Of a stretch of 64,000 nucleotides of DNA, positions 19,101 through 25,777 are shown piece by piece (position 1 is the stretch's first letter; each line of letters opens with the position of its first letter). The notes under the pieces are model-generated. The model saw only the letters and a list, made by a program, of their open reading frames with translations, did no database searches and was not told the DNA's origin. The position numbers and the translations under genes were made by a program. This DNA is from Lentisphaeraceae bacterium (GTDB taxonomy: Bacteria; Verrucomicrobiota; Kiritimatiellia; RFP12; DVOR01), in NCBI GenBank assembly GCA_004555175.1, contig SFJE01000011.1:1-64000 (forward strand). Direction: 5' to 3'.

Positions 19101-22100
19101 TTCCATTTACCGTTGTAGATGAGGCACTATAACTCTCACCGCCATTATATCGATAGCGACCAACCTCATTGAGATTGGAGCAACTCGTCGTACTCGTCAA
19201 GTCCTTACCGCTATTAAGCGCAGTAGTTGTGCCAGCTCGGCAAGCGTATTCCCACTGCGCTTCCGTCGGTAAGGTCCACTGTTCGCAGCCAGTTCTAGCT
19301 CGAAGTTTCCCCAAGAAACTCGAGGCATCCACTGCGTCACTGCTCGGCCACTGGGCACCGAGCGACGAGCCGCAAATATCGTTGTATGAGACGCACTCCA
19401 CTGGCCGCATCGCATAATAGGCATTGTTAGAGAAGTAGCTCGGGCGATTGCCCATCACCAGTTCCCATTGCCGCTGCGTCACCTCAAAGACCCCGATGTA
19501 ATATGGTTGCGTCAAGGTCACTTGATGCTGCGTTTCATCAGAGTCTCGGCCCAATTCTGTGTCCGGGGACCCCATCATAAAGGTTCCAGGCGTAATCCTG
19601 CGCAAAACGAGCTTATTCGTCTTGTATTCCTCTCCCCATCCCTCAGTTGGCATGGCCGCGAGCGGAGTCACCGAATAGGTCGAAGCCTCACTCCCACCGC
19701 TCAAATCGATAACGAGGTACGTGGCTTGCGTTTCGCTAACCTCGTCCCCCTCGCTCTCCACCACTTCAACAGTGAAACTCAGTTCGCGTGAGATGAGCGA
19801 AGGATAGTCACGCGCCACATCCCAGGTCAGCTGCTGCACGCCGCTCGTTGGCACCGTGAGCGTCAACGCCTCTGCCGACGGCACATAGACCTCCTGCGAC
19901 ACCTGGTCAATCGCGCGGAGGCGGAATGCATAGTCCTGGGGATACTCAGTCAGTAGCCCCTCGTCCTCAAGTGTTACCTCAATATCCACCACACCATTCC
20001 ACGGGAATCGTTGCTTGGCAACGGCTACGCGCAGGTGAATCTCGTCTCGCTTCTCCCACACGGCATAAAGCGTGACCACACCATCCGCCTCATCAGTCAG
20101 GTTACTAACCTCCGCGCCATCGCCATAGACCACTCCACCTGCCGCCGTTAGCGCCCACCCCTTAAAGAGATACTTCGCGCGCGTCAAGCAAGCAAATCGC
20201 AAGGTGACCGTCTCCCCATAAGTCGCCGCCGTAGGCTCTATCTCGCCCTCTCCGCCGTTGGCATTATAGGCAATCGTGTAGTGATTGATTTCCCATATCG
20301 CATAGAGGGTGACCACGCCCCCTGCTTCTGCCGTCAAATTGCGGACCTCGCCTCCATTCCCATAGGCCACCGCACCCGTCGAGGTGGTAGCCCACCCCTT
20401 GAAGGTGTAGCCCTCGCGTGTAAAGGCATTGGCAGAGAGATTAATCGCCTCCCCATAAGTTGCCTGTGTCGCCACCATATCACCTAAACCGCCATTGGCG
20501 TTGTAGGCAATCGCATACGGCACGCCCTCCCACACGGCATAAAACGTGACCGTCCCATCGGCAACAGCCGTCAAATTGCGAACCTCGGCTCTGTCTCCAT
20601 AGACCACCGTTCCCATCGAAGTTGTGGCCCACCCCTTGAAGGTGTAGCCCTCGCGCAAGAAGCCATTCGCGGCCAGGACGACCGCCTGATCATAAGTCGC
20701 CGGGGTGGACGCCATCTCGCCCTCTCCGCCATTGGCGTTGTAGGCAATGGCGTAGCGGTTGGCCTCCCACGCGGCGCAGAGGGTGACCGTCCCGTCGGCT
20801 TCGGCCGTGAGGTTCGTCACCTCTTCGCCCGGAGCGTAAACCGTCGCGCCGGCGGGTTCCGTCGCCCAGCCGGTGAAGGTATAGCCCTCACGAGTGAAGC
20901 CATTGGCGGCCAGGGCAACCGCCTGGTCGTAGGTCGCCGGCGTAGACTCCATCTCACCATCGCCGCCACTGGCATCGTAGGCGATGGTATAGCTGTTGGC
21001 CTCCCAAACGGCATAGAGGGAGACCGTCCCATCGGCTTCAGCGGTGAGGTTCGTCACCTCCTCGCCCGGAGCGTAGACTGCCGCGCCGGAGGGCTCGGTT
21101 GCCCAGCCGGTGAAGGTGTAGCCCTCGCGAGTGAAGGTGTTTACGGCCAGGGCGATCGCCTGGTCATAGGTCGCCGGCGTGGACGCCATCTCGCCCTCGC
21201 CGCCGTTGGCGTTGTAGGCGATGGCGTAGCGGTTGGCCTCCCAGGCGGCGTAGAGGGTAACCGTCCCCTCGGCTTCGGCCGTGAGGTTGGTCACCGCGTC
21301 GCCCGGAGCGTAGGCCGCCGCGCCAGAGGGCTCCGTCGCCCAGCCGGTGAAGGTGTAGCCCTCGCGGGAGAAGCCATTGACCGAGAGCGTAATCGACTGG
21401 TTGTAAGTCGCCGGCGTATTCGCCAACTCGCCCGTGCCGCCGTTGGCGTTATAAGTAATGGCATAGCGGTTGGCCTCCCAGGCGGCGTAAAGAGTCACCA
21501 CGCCATCCACTTTGTCTGTCAAATTACGAACCTCGGCTCCATCCTCATAGACCGCCGTACCCGTCGAGGTTGTGGCCCAACCCTTAAAGGTGTAGCCCTC
21601 ACGGGAGAAACTATTCTCGGTCAAAGCAACCGCTTGGTCATAAGTGGCCGGGGTGCCGGCCATCTCGCCAGTGCCGCCGTTTGCGTTGTAGACAATCGTA
21701 TAACTATTGGCCTCCGCACGTGTCATTATCAATCTGTGCCATCTTCCATCCACAATCACGGCTTCCCATGCCGCCGCAAATGCCACTGAATAAATGCCTG
21801 TCGTGCCCTCAGGGAAAGCGGTATCCTGCGCCTCACACGGACTTCCTAAGAACGTCACAGTTGTCAGAACACTGCAATAAGAGAACGCATAATCGCCGAT
21901 GGAGGTCACGCCCTCAGGGATCATCACGGTCGTTAGGTTCTCCGTTGACATTCCACTCGGTACCCAAGCGGCCGTTAATACCTTTGGCGCCACCCCAGTG
22001 AACGCAAAGGAGCCAATGGAGGTCACGCTCGAGGAAATCGTTACCGAGGTCAAGGAATTGCAAAAGGCGAACGCCCGCTTGCCGACGGAGGTCACGCTCG

Positions 22101-22932
22101 AGGGAATCTTCACCGAGGTCAACAAATTGCAATCCTCGAACGCCTCGTCGCCAATGGAGGTCATGCCCTCGGGAATCGTCACCGAGGTCAACAAATTGCA
22201 ATCAAAAAACGCCCGCTCGCCGATGGAGGTCACGCCTTCGGGAATCGTCACAGAGGTCAACGACCAGCAATAGTAGAATGCATCTTTGCCAATGGAGGTT
22301 ACGCTTGAGGGAATCGTCACCGAAGTCAACGAACCGCAATCCTCGAACGCCCCGTCGCCGATGGAGGTCACACCTTTGGGAATCGTTACCGAGGTCAGTT
22401 TCTCTTTTGACATTCCACTTGGCACCCGAGTAGCCGTCAATACCTTTGGTGCCACACCCTTAAACTCAGAGTCGCCAATGGTGGTCACACTCGCAGGAAT
22501 CGTCACCGAGGTCAGAGAACTGCAATCCTCGAACGCCCTGTCGCCGATGGAGGTCACACCCTCGGGAATCGTCACCGAGGTCAGAGAACGGCAATAGCGG
22601 AACGCATAGTCGCCGATGGTGGTCACGCTCGAGGGAATAACATAATCGTCCTTTACGCCAGGGCCTGCAAGAAGCGTTGAGTAATCCTTATTAAACAAGC
22701 ACCCATCTAATGACGCATACGATGCATTACCCGAACTCACGGTGATAACAAGAGAACTGCAACCCTCGAACGCACGGCCGCCGATGGTGGTCACGCCCTC
22801 GGGAATTGTCACCGAGGTCAAAGAACTGCAATCCTCGAACGCCCAATTGCCGATGGAGGTCACACCCTCGGGGATCGTCACAGAGGTCAGAGAACTACAA
22901 TTGTAGAACGCAGAGTCTCCGATGGAGGTCAC
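13183..22932 (-). CDS. Main body of the giant BspA-LRR/InlB-repeat protein
   Basis: 3,249 codons. From the N-terminal side it starts with a BspA-type LRR block (about 22930-21840) with 23-residue units of the form TSIGxxAFxxCSSLTSVTIPxxV. Seven InlB-type repeats follow (about 21720-20045), then an Ig-like segment (20040-19700) and an FGE/SUMF1-like domain (19660-18836). Chitobiase-like and MAM-like beta domains come next (18790-17880), then the long second LRR block (17790-13920) and a further InlB-like block up to the TAG at 13183. The first Met is internal to a repeat. Without the 1-nt insertion at 22948 it would continue the signal-peptide segment. LRR_5 proteins of this kind are surface or secreted ligand-binding proteins in oral and gut bacteria. 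Confidence 0.8.
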   Translation of the reverse strand: MTSIGDSAFYNCSSLTSVTIPEGVTSIGNWAFEDCSSLTSVTIPEGVTTIGGRAFEGCSSLVITVSSGNASYASLDGCLFNKDYSTLLAGPGVKDDYVIPSSVTTIGDYAFRYCRSLTSVTIPEGVTSIGDRAFEDCSSLTSVTIPASVTTIGDSEFKGVAPKVLTATRVPSGMSKEKLTSVTIPKGVTSIGDGAFEDCGSLTSVTIPSSVTSIGKDAFYYCWSLTSVTIPEGVTSIGERAFFDCNLLTSVTIPEGMTSIGDEAFEDCNLLTSVKIPSSVTSVGKRAFAFCNSLTSVTISSSVTSIGSFAFTGVAPKVLTAAWVPSGMSTENLTTVMIPEGVTSIGDYAFSYCSVLTTVTFLGSPCEAQDTAFPEGTTGIYSVAFAAAWEAVIVDGRWHRLIMTRAEANSYTIVYNANGGTGEMAGTPATYDQAVALTENSFSREGYTFKGWATTSTGTAVYEDGAEVRNLTDKVDGVVTLYAAWEANRYAITYNANGGTGELANTPATYNQSITLSVNGFSREGYTFTGWATEPSGAAAYAPGDAVTNLTAEAEGTVTLYAAWEANRYAIAYNANGGEGEMASTPATYDQAIALAVNTFTREGYTFTGWATEPSGAAVYAPGEEVTNLTAEADGTVSLYAVWEANSYTIAYDASGGDGEMESTPATYDQAVALAANGFTREGYTFTGWATEPAGATVYAPGEEVTNLTAEADGTVTLCAAWEANRYAIAYNANGGEGEMASTPATYDQAVVLAANGFLREGYTFKGWATTSMGTVVYGDRAEVRNLTAVADGTVTFYAVWEGVPYAIAYNANGGLGDMVATQATYGEAINLSANAFTREGYTFKGWATTSTGAVAYGNGGEVRNLTAEAGGVVTLYAIWEINHYTIAYNANGGEGEIEPTAATYGETVTLRFACLTRAKYLFKGWALTAAGGVVYGDGAEVSNLTDEADGVVTLYAVWEKRDEIHLRVAVAKQRFPWNGVVDIEVTLEDEGLLTEYPQDYAFRLRAIDQVSQEVYVPSAEALTLTVPTSGVQQLTWDVARDYPSLISRELSFTVEVVESEGDEVSETQATYLVIDLSGGSEASTYSVTPLAAMPTEGWGEEYKTNKLVLRRITPGTFMMGSPDTELGRDSDETQHQVTLTQPYYIGVFEVTQRQWELVMGNRPSYFSNNAYYAMRPVECVSYNDICGSSLGAQWPSSDAVDASSFLGKLRARTGCEQWTLPTEAQWEYACRAGTTTALNSGKDLTSTTSCSNLNEVGRYRYNGGESYSASSTTVNGTATVGSYQPNEWGLYDMHGNVWEWCRDWFKHDLGTEAAIDPCGSTSGSSHALRGCCWHDSANGCRSAARDYISTTSQEKWDGFRLVCTADLMATQEEGEGIEAVVTSIQTATITYDATVASRVIGASEVSALPYNPAWAGGDTVRITINGELWHTDTQAGEKAWAPEESGYYLLLLETLKDGASIETRTATVQGTLAQQVSTPILTVREGNRVIVSTTTEGATLHYTVDGSEPMEQSPITPGLLSLSGSGTLKVRAMKEGWVPSEIVSYERDSSAEGNLESLLTYGSVPWQEVTLNGTQVWKSGAISDGGTSAMSLTLTGPGTLTFRWKVSSESNYDWLSFLCDGTQIQRISGTQDWQTITYAKTDEATATFTWQYTKDRSVSSGSDCGWVDEIIWEGAGPLQAACSLYDSDSQLYYSIANSTVTILSYAQLPEDGHLVIPVEIAGLPVTAIGDYAFTNCASLVSVTLSTSVTTVGTDAFRGVAPETLVAAFLPSGMSKASLTSLIIPDGVTSIASRAFSDCSALISVEIPVSVTSIGYYAFSGVAPEVLIAASVPNGMSSKKLISVTIPEGVTSIGSFEFRGCSSLTSVTIPASVTAIGSSAFAGCSSLMISVNVNNPSYASQDGCLFNKAYTALLAAPSVAGDYVIPANVTSIGSFAFEGCSSLTSVTIPEGVTSIGSSAFSGCSSLTSVTIPEGVTSIGGYAFEDCSSLTSVTIPSSVTTISDYAFAYCSSLTSVTIPSSVTTIGDRAFSGCNALTSMTILASVTEIGEGAFTGVAPKTLVASCVPSGISKEKLTSVTIPEGVTSIGGRAFEGCSSLTTVTIPSSVTSIGNYAFSGCSSLTTVTIPEGVTSIGSYAFHGCSSLRSVTIPSSVTSIGSSAFYGCSSLTSVEIPASVTSIGSSAFYGCSSLTSVTIPSSVTSIGDNTFRSCSSLTSVTIPSSVTSIGSLAFCGCSSLTSVTISEGVTSIGYCAFEGCSSLTTVTIPEGVTSIGGSAFEGCSSLTSVTIPASVTSIGDQAFVGVAPKTLVASCVPSGMSKEKLTSVTIPEGVTSIGSSTFRGCSSLTSVTIPEGVTSIGSSAFRGCSSLTSVEIPASVTSIGNYAFSDCTSLTSVTIPASVTSIGSSAFYGCSSLTSVEIPEGITALGANLFTNCTSLTSILIPEGVTAIGAQAFSGCRAVTTVVIPNGVVTIGEGAFTGVAPTTLVAPLLPSGMSRANLTEVTLTTAAAEIPEAVFAGNTALRTITLPAGVTAIGARAFEGCSALERVEIPASVTEIGEGAFTGVAPTTLVAPFLPSGMSTANLTEVTLTTAAAEIPEAVFAGNEILRSIVLPAGVTSIGARAFEGCSALERVEIPASVTEIGARAFAECTGLTEVVFAEGLAKVGDEAFWGCSAVEEMVLPASLTTLGKRVFTGCNRVLVAEGNRNYKSVDGVLFSANNEWLLHFPVYRGGEYATPVNVHFVGEEAFMGNSALNFVYLADITTLEPRAFKDCGGLIYCFATDGLLTIQANAFENATSLRAFTVPATVSLLQVGAFKNCTSLNLVAFRGTVPTRTGMVFSGMNLDQMRSTYPTEYAATWEAALNGSLMWDGLKMVADSYYTGTSGNYKYRALGGEAIITGSTIPLSGAVRLPMMLDDYLVTGIDARAFVTSTGLTDITFPRSLLSIGDYAFAFCTKLQSVTFEGCPLTKGSTPTQPFPANTTAVGNYPAELEEAWNQVIEGGYYYGLRMGLVEVLAILGGGEGEVRGTGTYHIGETVTLEAVPAEKQRFVQWMFLDGTTSTENPLTFTADEACYVMVTFEKDPAAIVFSKITYENLMGATHRNPETYEEGTEYTFTTPSEVTGYTFQGWQPAAINSAMTGDQTIRATWKANSYTVIYASNGGMGSMENTTAVYGTPFSLSANAFTRVGYTFAGWATSATGGALYADGAEVSNLTATANGTVTLYAVWVGNGYTIAYHANGGNGTTPATLAH
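13686..13905 (-). other. Divergent InlB B-repeat-like domain of the giant protein
   Basis: The segment coding for GEGEVRGTGTYHIGETVTL ... QRFVQWMFLDG ... CYVMVTFEKD follows the LRR block. The pattern G-x-Y-xx-G-x-x-VTL-x-A, then F-xx-W, then VTFE matches divergent InlB B-repeat domains, which form small beta folds in secreted proteins. Confidence 0.55.
13920..17790 (-). repeat. 69-bp coding repeats: long BspA-type LRR block
   Basis: Dozens of 23-codon units (core SIGxxAFxGCSSLTSVTIP) run head to tail, with strong DNA-level identity in 15700-17500. A longer unit containing TLVASCVPSGMSKEKL interrupts them several times. The DNA identity makes slippage, gene conversion and assembly collapse likely. 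Confidence 0.85.
18836..19660 (-). other. FGE/SUMF1-like domain inside the giant protein
   Basis: The segment begins with GTFMMGSPDTELGRDSDETQ and continues with YYIGVFEVTQRQWE, LPTEAQWEYACRAG, GLYDMHGNVWEWCRDW and ends WDGFRLVC. This is the C-type-lectin-like fold of formylglycine-generating-enzyme/SUMF1 proteins. In true FGE two cysteines near the end (SYCxxYRC) are catalytic; here the aligned stretch is NGCRSAARD, with at most one of them. It is therefore more likely a binding domain than an enzyme. Confidence 0.75.
20045..21720 (-). repeat. Seven InlB-type (Listeria-Bacteroides) repeats, DNA-level tandem repeat
   Basis: Seven units of about 77-80 codons each carry YAIAYNANGGxGEM, GYTFKGWAT and VTLYAVWE. 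Neighbouring units are highly similar in DNA. InlB B-repeats form small beta-grasp-like modules in surface proteins. Confidence 0.85.
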
Positions 22933-23209
22933 ACCCTCGGGGATCGTCCACAGAGGTCAGAGAACTAAAATTGTAGAACACAGAGTCTCCGATGGAGGTG
23001 ACGGGGTAGCCGCCGAGAGTGGAGGGGATGGTGAGGGCGCCGGAGTAGGGGCCCCAGAAGTTTGTGATGGTGGCCTGGCCGTTGGAGACGGAGTAGGTGA
23101 AGTCTCCCTCGGTTTCAGCGGGGAGGGGGGCGGTGAGGAGGAGGGTGGCGAGGAGGAGGGCGTGTCGGCGGAGAGCAGCCAGAGAGAAGCAGCGTGCAAA
23201 GCGGTTCAT
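22895..23209 (-). CDS. Signal-peptide fragment of the giant surface protein, before the frameshift
   Basis: This reading frame supplies the true N terminus. It starts with the positively charged MNRFARCFSLAALRR, then a hydrophobic core (HALLLATLLLTAPLP) and a likely signal peptidase I site after PAETEG or nearby. A GDFTYSVSNGQATITNFWG segment and the first LRR (TSIGDSVFYNFSSLTSV) follow. It then shifts frame at an extra C (22948/22949); the next repeat copy, at about 22880-22888, has GTCAC where this one has GTCCAC. After the shift it reads about 17 meaningless residues. The start at 23209 is preceded by AAGGAGCTCACG. Confidence 0.65.
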   Translation of the reverse strand: MNRFARCFSLAALRRHALLLATLLLTAPLPAETEGDFTYSVSNGQATITNFWGPYSGALTIPSTLGGYPVTSIGDSVFYNFSSLTSVDDPRGCDLHRRLCVLQL

Positions 23210-23260
23210 CGTGAGCTCCTTTTCGAGGGATGACAAAGGACTAATTGAAACAGCGTGAAT

Positions 23261-23291
23261 ATTCTACCCCCCCCCCGTGCCAATAAGTCAA
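23261..23291 (-). promoter_or_regulatory. Promoter with poly-G spacer, likely phase-variable, driving the giant surface-protein gene
   Basis: On the minus strand, TTGACT (23286-23291) and TAGAAT (23261-23266) each match the sigma-70 consensus at five of six positions. The 19-bp spacer is nine mixed bases plus a run of ten G (23267-23276) directly against the -10. Loss of two G would give the optimal 17-bp spacing. Slippage of such tracts changes promoter strength in known phase-variable genes such as Neisseria porA. The start codon at 23209 lies about 52 bp downstream of the -10. Confidence 0.75.
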
Positions 23292-23321
23292 GGGCTTTTT
23301 TGCGTTTGCGGTTTGAGCCGC

Positions 23322-23354
23322 GTGAACGGTGAACCGTGAGCGGTGAACGGTGAG
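23322..23354. repeat. 7-bp tandem repeat (GTGAACG-like), second array
   Basis: The consecutive units GTGAACG, GTGAACC, GTGAGCG, GTGAACG and a partial GTGAGG match the array at 146-180. It lies behind the giant gene's promoter. Confidence 0.65.
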
Positions 23355-23510
23355 GATGGCCCTCCGGGCCGAGAGGTGCGCCGCCCGTTCTGAGGGGCCG
23401 CGTCCTCGCGGCCTATTATATAAAGTGTACGCGCGCGCACGCGCGAGGCCAATGTATCCCCCACCCGCCCCGGGTCCGGGGTCAACCCGGGCCTACCTCG
23501 AGGCCAACCC

Positions 23511-23543
23511 GGGGCGGATAAAAATGTAAAGCAGCCCGGGGCG
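23511..23543. repeat. Shared A-rich element, copy 1
   Basis: GGGGCGGATAAAAATGTAAA followed by GCAGCCCGGGGCG. A near-identical copy lies at 53041-53073, next to the tandem array upstream of gdhA. Both copies directly neighbour a 22-bp tandem array. Confidence 0.6.
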
Positions 23544-23548
23544 AACTA

Positions 23549-23636
23549 ATAAGCCCCCGTCTTATTGGTCATAAGCCCCCGTCTTATTGGTCATAAGCCC
23601 CCGTCTTATTGGTCATAAGGCCCCGTCTTATTCATT
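23549..23636. repeat. 22-bp tandem array of an AATAAG/CTTATT palindromic unit, four units
   Basis: Four units begin at 23549, 23571, 23593 and 23615. Each carries ATAAG-CCCCCGTC-TTATT, with GGCCCCGTC in the last, and the first three end in GGTC. There are no variable spacers, so this is not a CRISPR array. The unit is related to the palindrome at 1-19 and to the array at 40801. Confidence 0.8.
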
Positions 23637-23681
23637 CACCCCGCCCCAAGTTCGAATTGACCCCGGGGCGAGGCGACCTAT

Positions 23682-23720
23682 TAAGTGCACCACTTATTGG
23701 AATTAAGAGGGCCTCTTAAT
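23682..23720. repeat. Two further palindromes of the same style
   Basis: AAGTG-cac-CACTT with flanking TATT/ATT lies near 23683-23698. A perfect ATTAAGAGG-g-CCTCTTAAT lies at 23702-23720. Both share the short-arm, 1-3-nt-centre design of the AATAAGAC palindromes. Upstream of ilvD they could be operators or remnants of the same repeat family. Confidence 0.5.
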
Positions 23721-23879
23721 CATTCCGGCCGCCCCGGGCGGGATGGAGGCCAGGCGCGGCCATTGGAGTGGCTGGGGGTATCAGGCCGCGGAGGCCGAAA
23801 AGGCGCGGGGAAATGTGTTATACTGGAGGCGTTATTTGCGAATTAAAGGAGCCTCGGAGAGGCAGAGAAGGAGTTGATG

Positions 23880-25550
23880 ATGAATAGCGATCAGATTAAG
23901 GCCGGGTATCAGCGGGCGCCGCACCGTTCGTTGTTGATGGCAACGGGGGTGAAGCGCGCGGATATGGGCAAGCCCTTTATTGCGGTTTGCTCGTCATATA
24001 CCGACATTGTGCCGGGCCATTGCCACCTGCGCGCGGTCAATGAGTTGGTCAAGGAGGCGATTCGCGAGGCGGGCGGCGTGCCCTTTGAGTTCGATACGAT
24101 TGCGGTCTGCGATGGCATTGCGATGGGCCATCAGGGGATGAAGATGAGTTTGCCCAGCCGCGAGTTGATTGCCGACTCGGTGGAGACGATGTTGCGCGCG
24201 CACTGCTTTGATGGTGTGATCTGCATTCCGAATTGCGACAAGATTGTCCCGGGGATGATTTTGGCCGCCTTGCGTGTGAATATTCCCACGCTCTTTGTCT
24301 CGGGCGGGCCGATGTTGCCGGGCAAGCACCCGCTCACCGGGAAGGATTCGGACCTGAATACGGTCTTTGAGGCGGTGGCCGAATACAAGAACGAGAAGAT
24401 TACCGCCGAGCAGTTGGCGGCGATTGAGGAGAGCTCTTGCCCCGGATGTGGCTCGTGCTCGGGGATGTTCACGGCCAACTCGATGAACTGCCTCTGCGAG
24501 GCGTTGGGGTTGGCGCTGCCGGGCAATGGCACGATTCCGGCGGTCGATCCTCGGCGGAAGGAGCTCTGGCGCCAGGCCGGCAAGCGCATTGTGGAGCTGA
24601 CGCGCGAGGGTTCGCTGCGCCCGCGGGACTTGGTGGACCAGGATGGCATCGATAATGCCTTCACGCTGGATATGGCGATGGGGGGCTCCTCGAACACGGT
24701 GCTGCATGTGCTCGCCTTCGCGCATGAGGCGGGGGTGGATTACGACCTCAAGCGGATTGATGCCATCTCCAAGCGCACGGCGCACGTCTGCAAGTTGGCG
24801 CCCAGCTGCGGTTATCACATGACGGATTTGGACCGCGCCGGCGGCGTGTCGGCCATTCTCCACCGCATTGCCGAGAAGCCCGGGCTCCTGAAGCTGGAGA
24901 AGCGAACGGTGAGCGGAAAGACCTTGGGCGAGATTGCCGCCGAGCACCCGGTCTTGGACGAGACGATTATCCGCCCCTACGACAACCCTTACTCCCCGGA
25001 TGGCGGGCTCTCGGTGCTGCACGGCAACCTGGCCGAGCAGGGGGCGATTGTCAAGCGCGCGGGCGTCTATGCCTCGATGCTCGACTTCACGGGCAAGGCC
25101 ATCTGCTTCAACTCCCAGGAGGAGGCCTGCGAGGGCATCCTGGCCGGGAAGGTGCAGGCCGGGCACGTGGTGGTCATCCGTGGCGAAGGCCCCAAAGGCG
25201 GCCCTGGGATGCAGGAGATGCTTGCCCCGACGGCCTACATTATCGGGGCCGGATTGGGCGAAAAGGTGGCGCTGATTACCGATGGGCGCTTCTCTGGGGC
25301 CACGCACGGTGCGTGCATTGGCCACGTTTCGCCGGAAGCGGCCGAAGGCGGCTTGATTGGCTTGGTGCAGGATGGCGATACCATCCACATTGATATTCCG
25401 CACAATAGCCTCTCGGTGGCCTTGAGCGAGGCGGAGATTGCCGCGCGCCGTGCTGCTGCGCAGCCTTGGCCCGAACGCCCGGTGACGGGGTGGTTGCGGC
25501 GCTATGCCAAGCTCGTTGGCAACGCTTCCACGGGCGCGACGCTGCAATAG
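23880..25550 (+). CDS. ilvD: Dihydroxy-acid dehydratase
   Basis: About 556 residues, full length for the IlvD/Edd family. It dehydrates 2,3-dihydroxy-isovalerate and -methylvalerate in valine and isoleucine synthesis, using an Fe-S cluster and Mg2+. Signature segments are [12 protein letters not shown] near residue 120 and [20 protein letters not shown] near 195, with cluster cysteines, and [10 protein letters not shown] near the C terminus. The N terminus [17 protein letters not shown] is typical of IlvD rather than Edd. Codons TTG, ATG and ATG stand in tandem at 23874, 23877 and 23880; AAGGAG at 23868-23873 favours 23880. A TATACT at 23819-23824 may be the -10, without a clear -35. No other ilv gene is nearby. 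Confidence 0.95.
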   Translation: MNSDQIKAGYQRAPHRSLLMATGVKRADMGKPFIAVCSSYTDIVPGHCHLRAVNELVKEAIREAGGVPFEFDTIAVCDGIAMGHQGMKMSLPSRELIADSVETMLRAHCFDGVICIPNCDKIVPGMILAALRVNIPTLFVSGGPMLPGKHPLTGKDSDLNTVFEAVAEYKNEKITAEQLAAIEESSCPGCGSCSGMFTANSMNCLCEALGLALPGNGTIPAVDPRRKELWRQAGKRIVELTREGSLRPRDLVDQDGIDNAFTLDMAMGGSSNTVLHVLAFAHEAGVDYDLKRIDAISKRTAHVCKLAPSCGYHMTDLDRAGGVSAILHRIAEKPGLLKLEKRTVSGKTLGEIAAEHPVLDETIIRPYDNPYSPDGGLSVLHGNLAEQGAIVKRAGVYASMLDFTGKAICFNSQEEACEGILAGKVQAGHVVVIRGEGPKGGPGMQEMLAPTAYIIGAGLGEKVALITDGRFSGATHGACIGHVSPEAAEGGLIGLVQDGDTIHIDIPHNSLSVALSEAEIAARRAAAQPWPERPVTGWLRRYAKLVGNASTGATLQ

Positions 25551-25562
25551 GACGCCGGAAGG

Positions 25563-25733
25563 AGTCGACAGAGAACAGTCGACAGTTTGCGCGTACCGCG
25601 ACGGATAGGCCGGGGGCTCCACCATCTTGCCTGCAACGGCTCGTTGCGTTCATGCGTGACAGAGGATGATGGCCAGGTGAAAGAAGTGGAAGAGTTTGCC
25701 CGTCGCGGCACGCGCCCTGTCGACTGTCGACTG
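25563..25733. repeat. Inverted CTGTCGA-type 7-bp repeats in the ilvD-YmdB gap
   Basis: GTCGACAG twice within 25564-25585 faces CTGTCGACTGTCGACTG at 25717-25733 in inverted orientation, about 130 bp apart. The 227-bp gap holds no credible gene otherwise. The arms could pair, or each could be a short degenerate tandem array. Confidence 0.5.
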
Positions 25734-25777
25734 ATGACAGTTCACTGCGAGCACCGCGAGCAAAAGGAAGGACGCGT

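Larger units (their letters stand above)
10549..23209 (-). pseudogene. Giant secreted BspA-LRR/InlB-repeat surface protein, interrupted
   Basis: About 4,220 codons if repaired. Intact, it would be a secreted or surface protein. In order it has a signal peptide, BspA-type leucine-rich repeats, seven InlB/Listeria-Bacteroides repeats, an Ig-like segment, an FGE/SUMF1-like domain, chitobiase-like and MAM-like beta domains, a long second BspA LRR block, seven more InlB-type repeats, a short LRR block and a C-terminal segment ending in FYCIRVSK. Three lesions interrupt it: an extra C at 22948/22949, TAG at 13183-13185 and TGA at 12547-12549. The reading frame is otherwise open and both stops are in the same frame. 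The start at 23209 follows AGGAGCT. The family is linked to adhesion and host interaction; here that is inference. It could be a decaying gene, a recombination-prone contingency gene, or intact with assembly errors in the repeats. Confidence 0.75.

Noticed and set aside
23549..23636. Possible CRISPR array
   Set aside because: Units are contiguous with no variable spacers, only 22 bp long, and no cas genes are in the window.
23641..23680. tRNA-like T-loop (GTTCGAATT)
   Set aside because: Flanking bases do not form a T stem and there is no acceptor or anticodon arm. No tRNA was found in the window.
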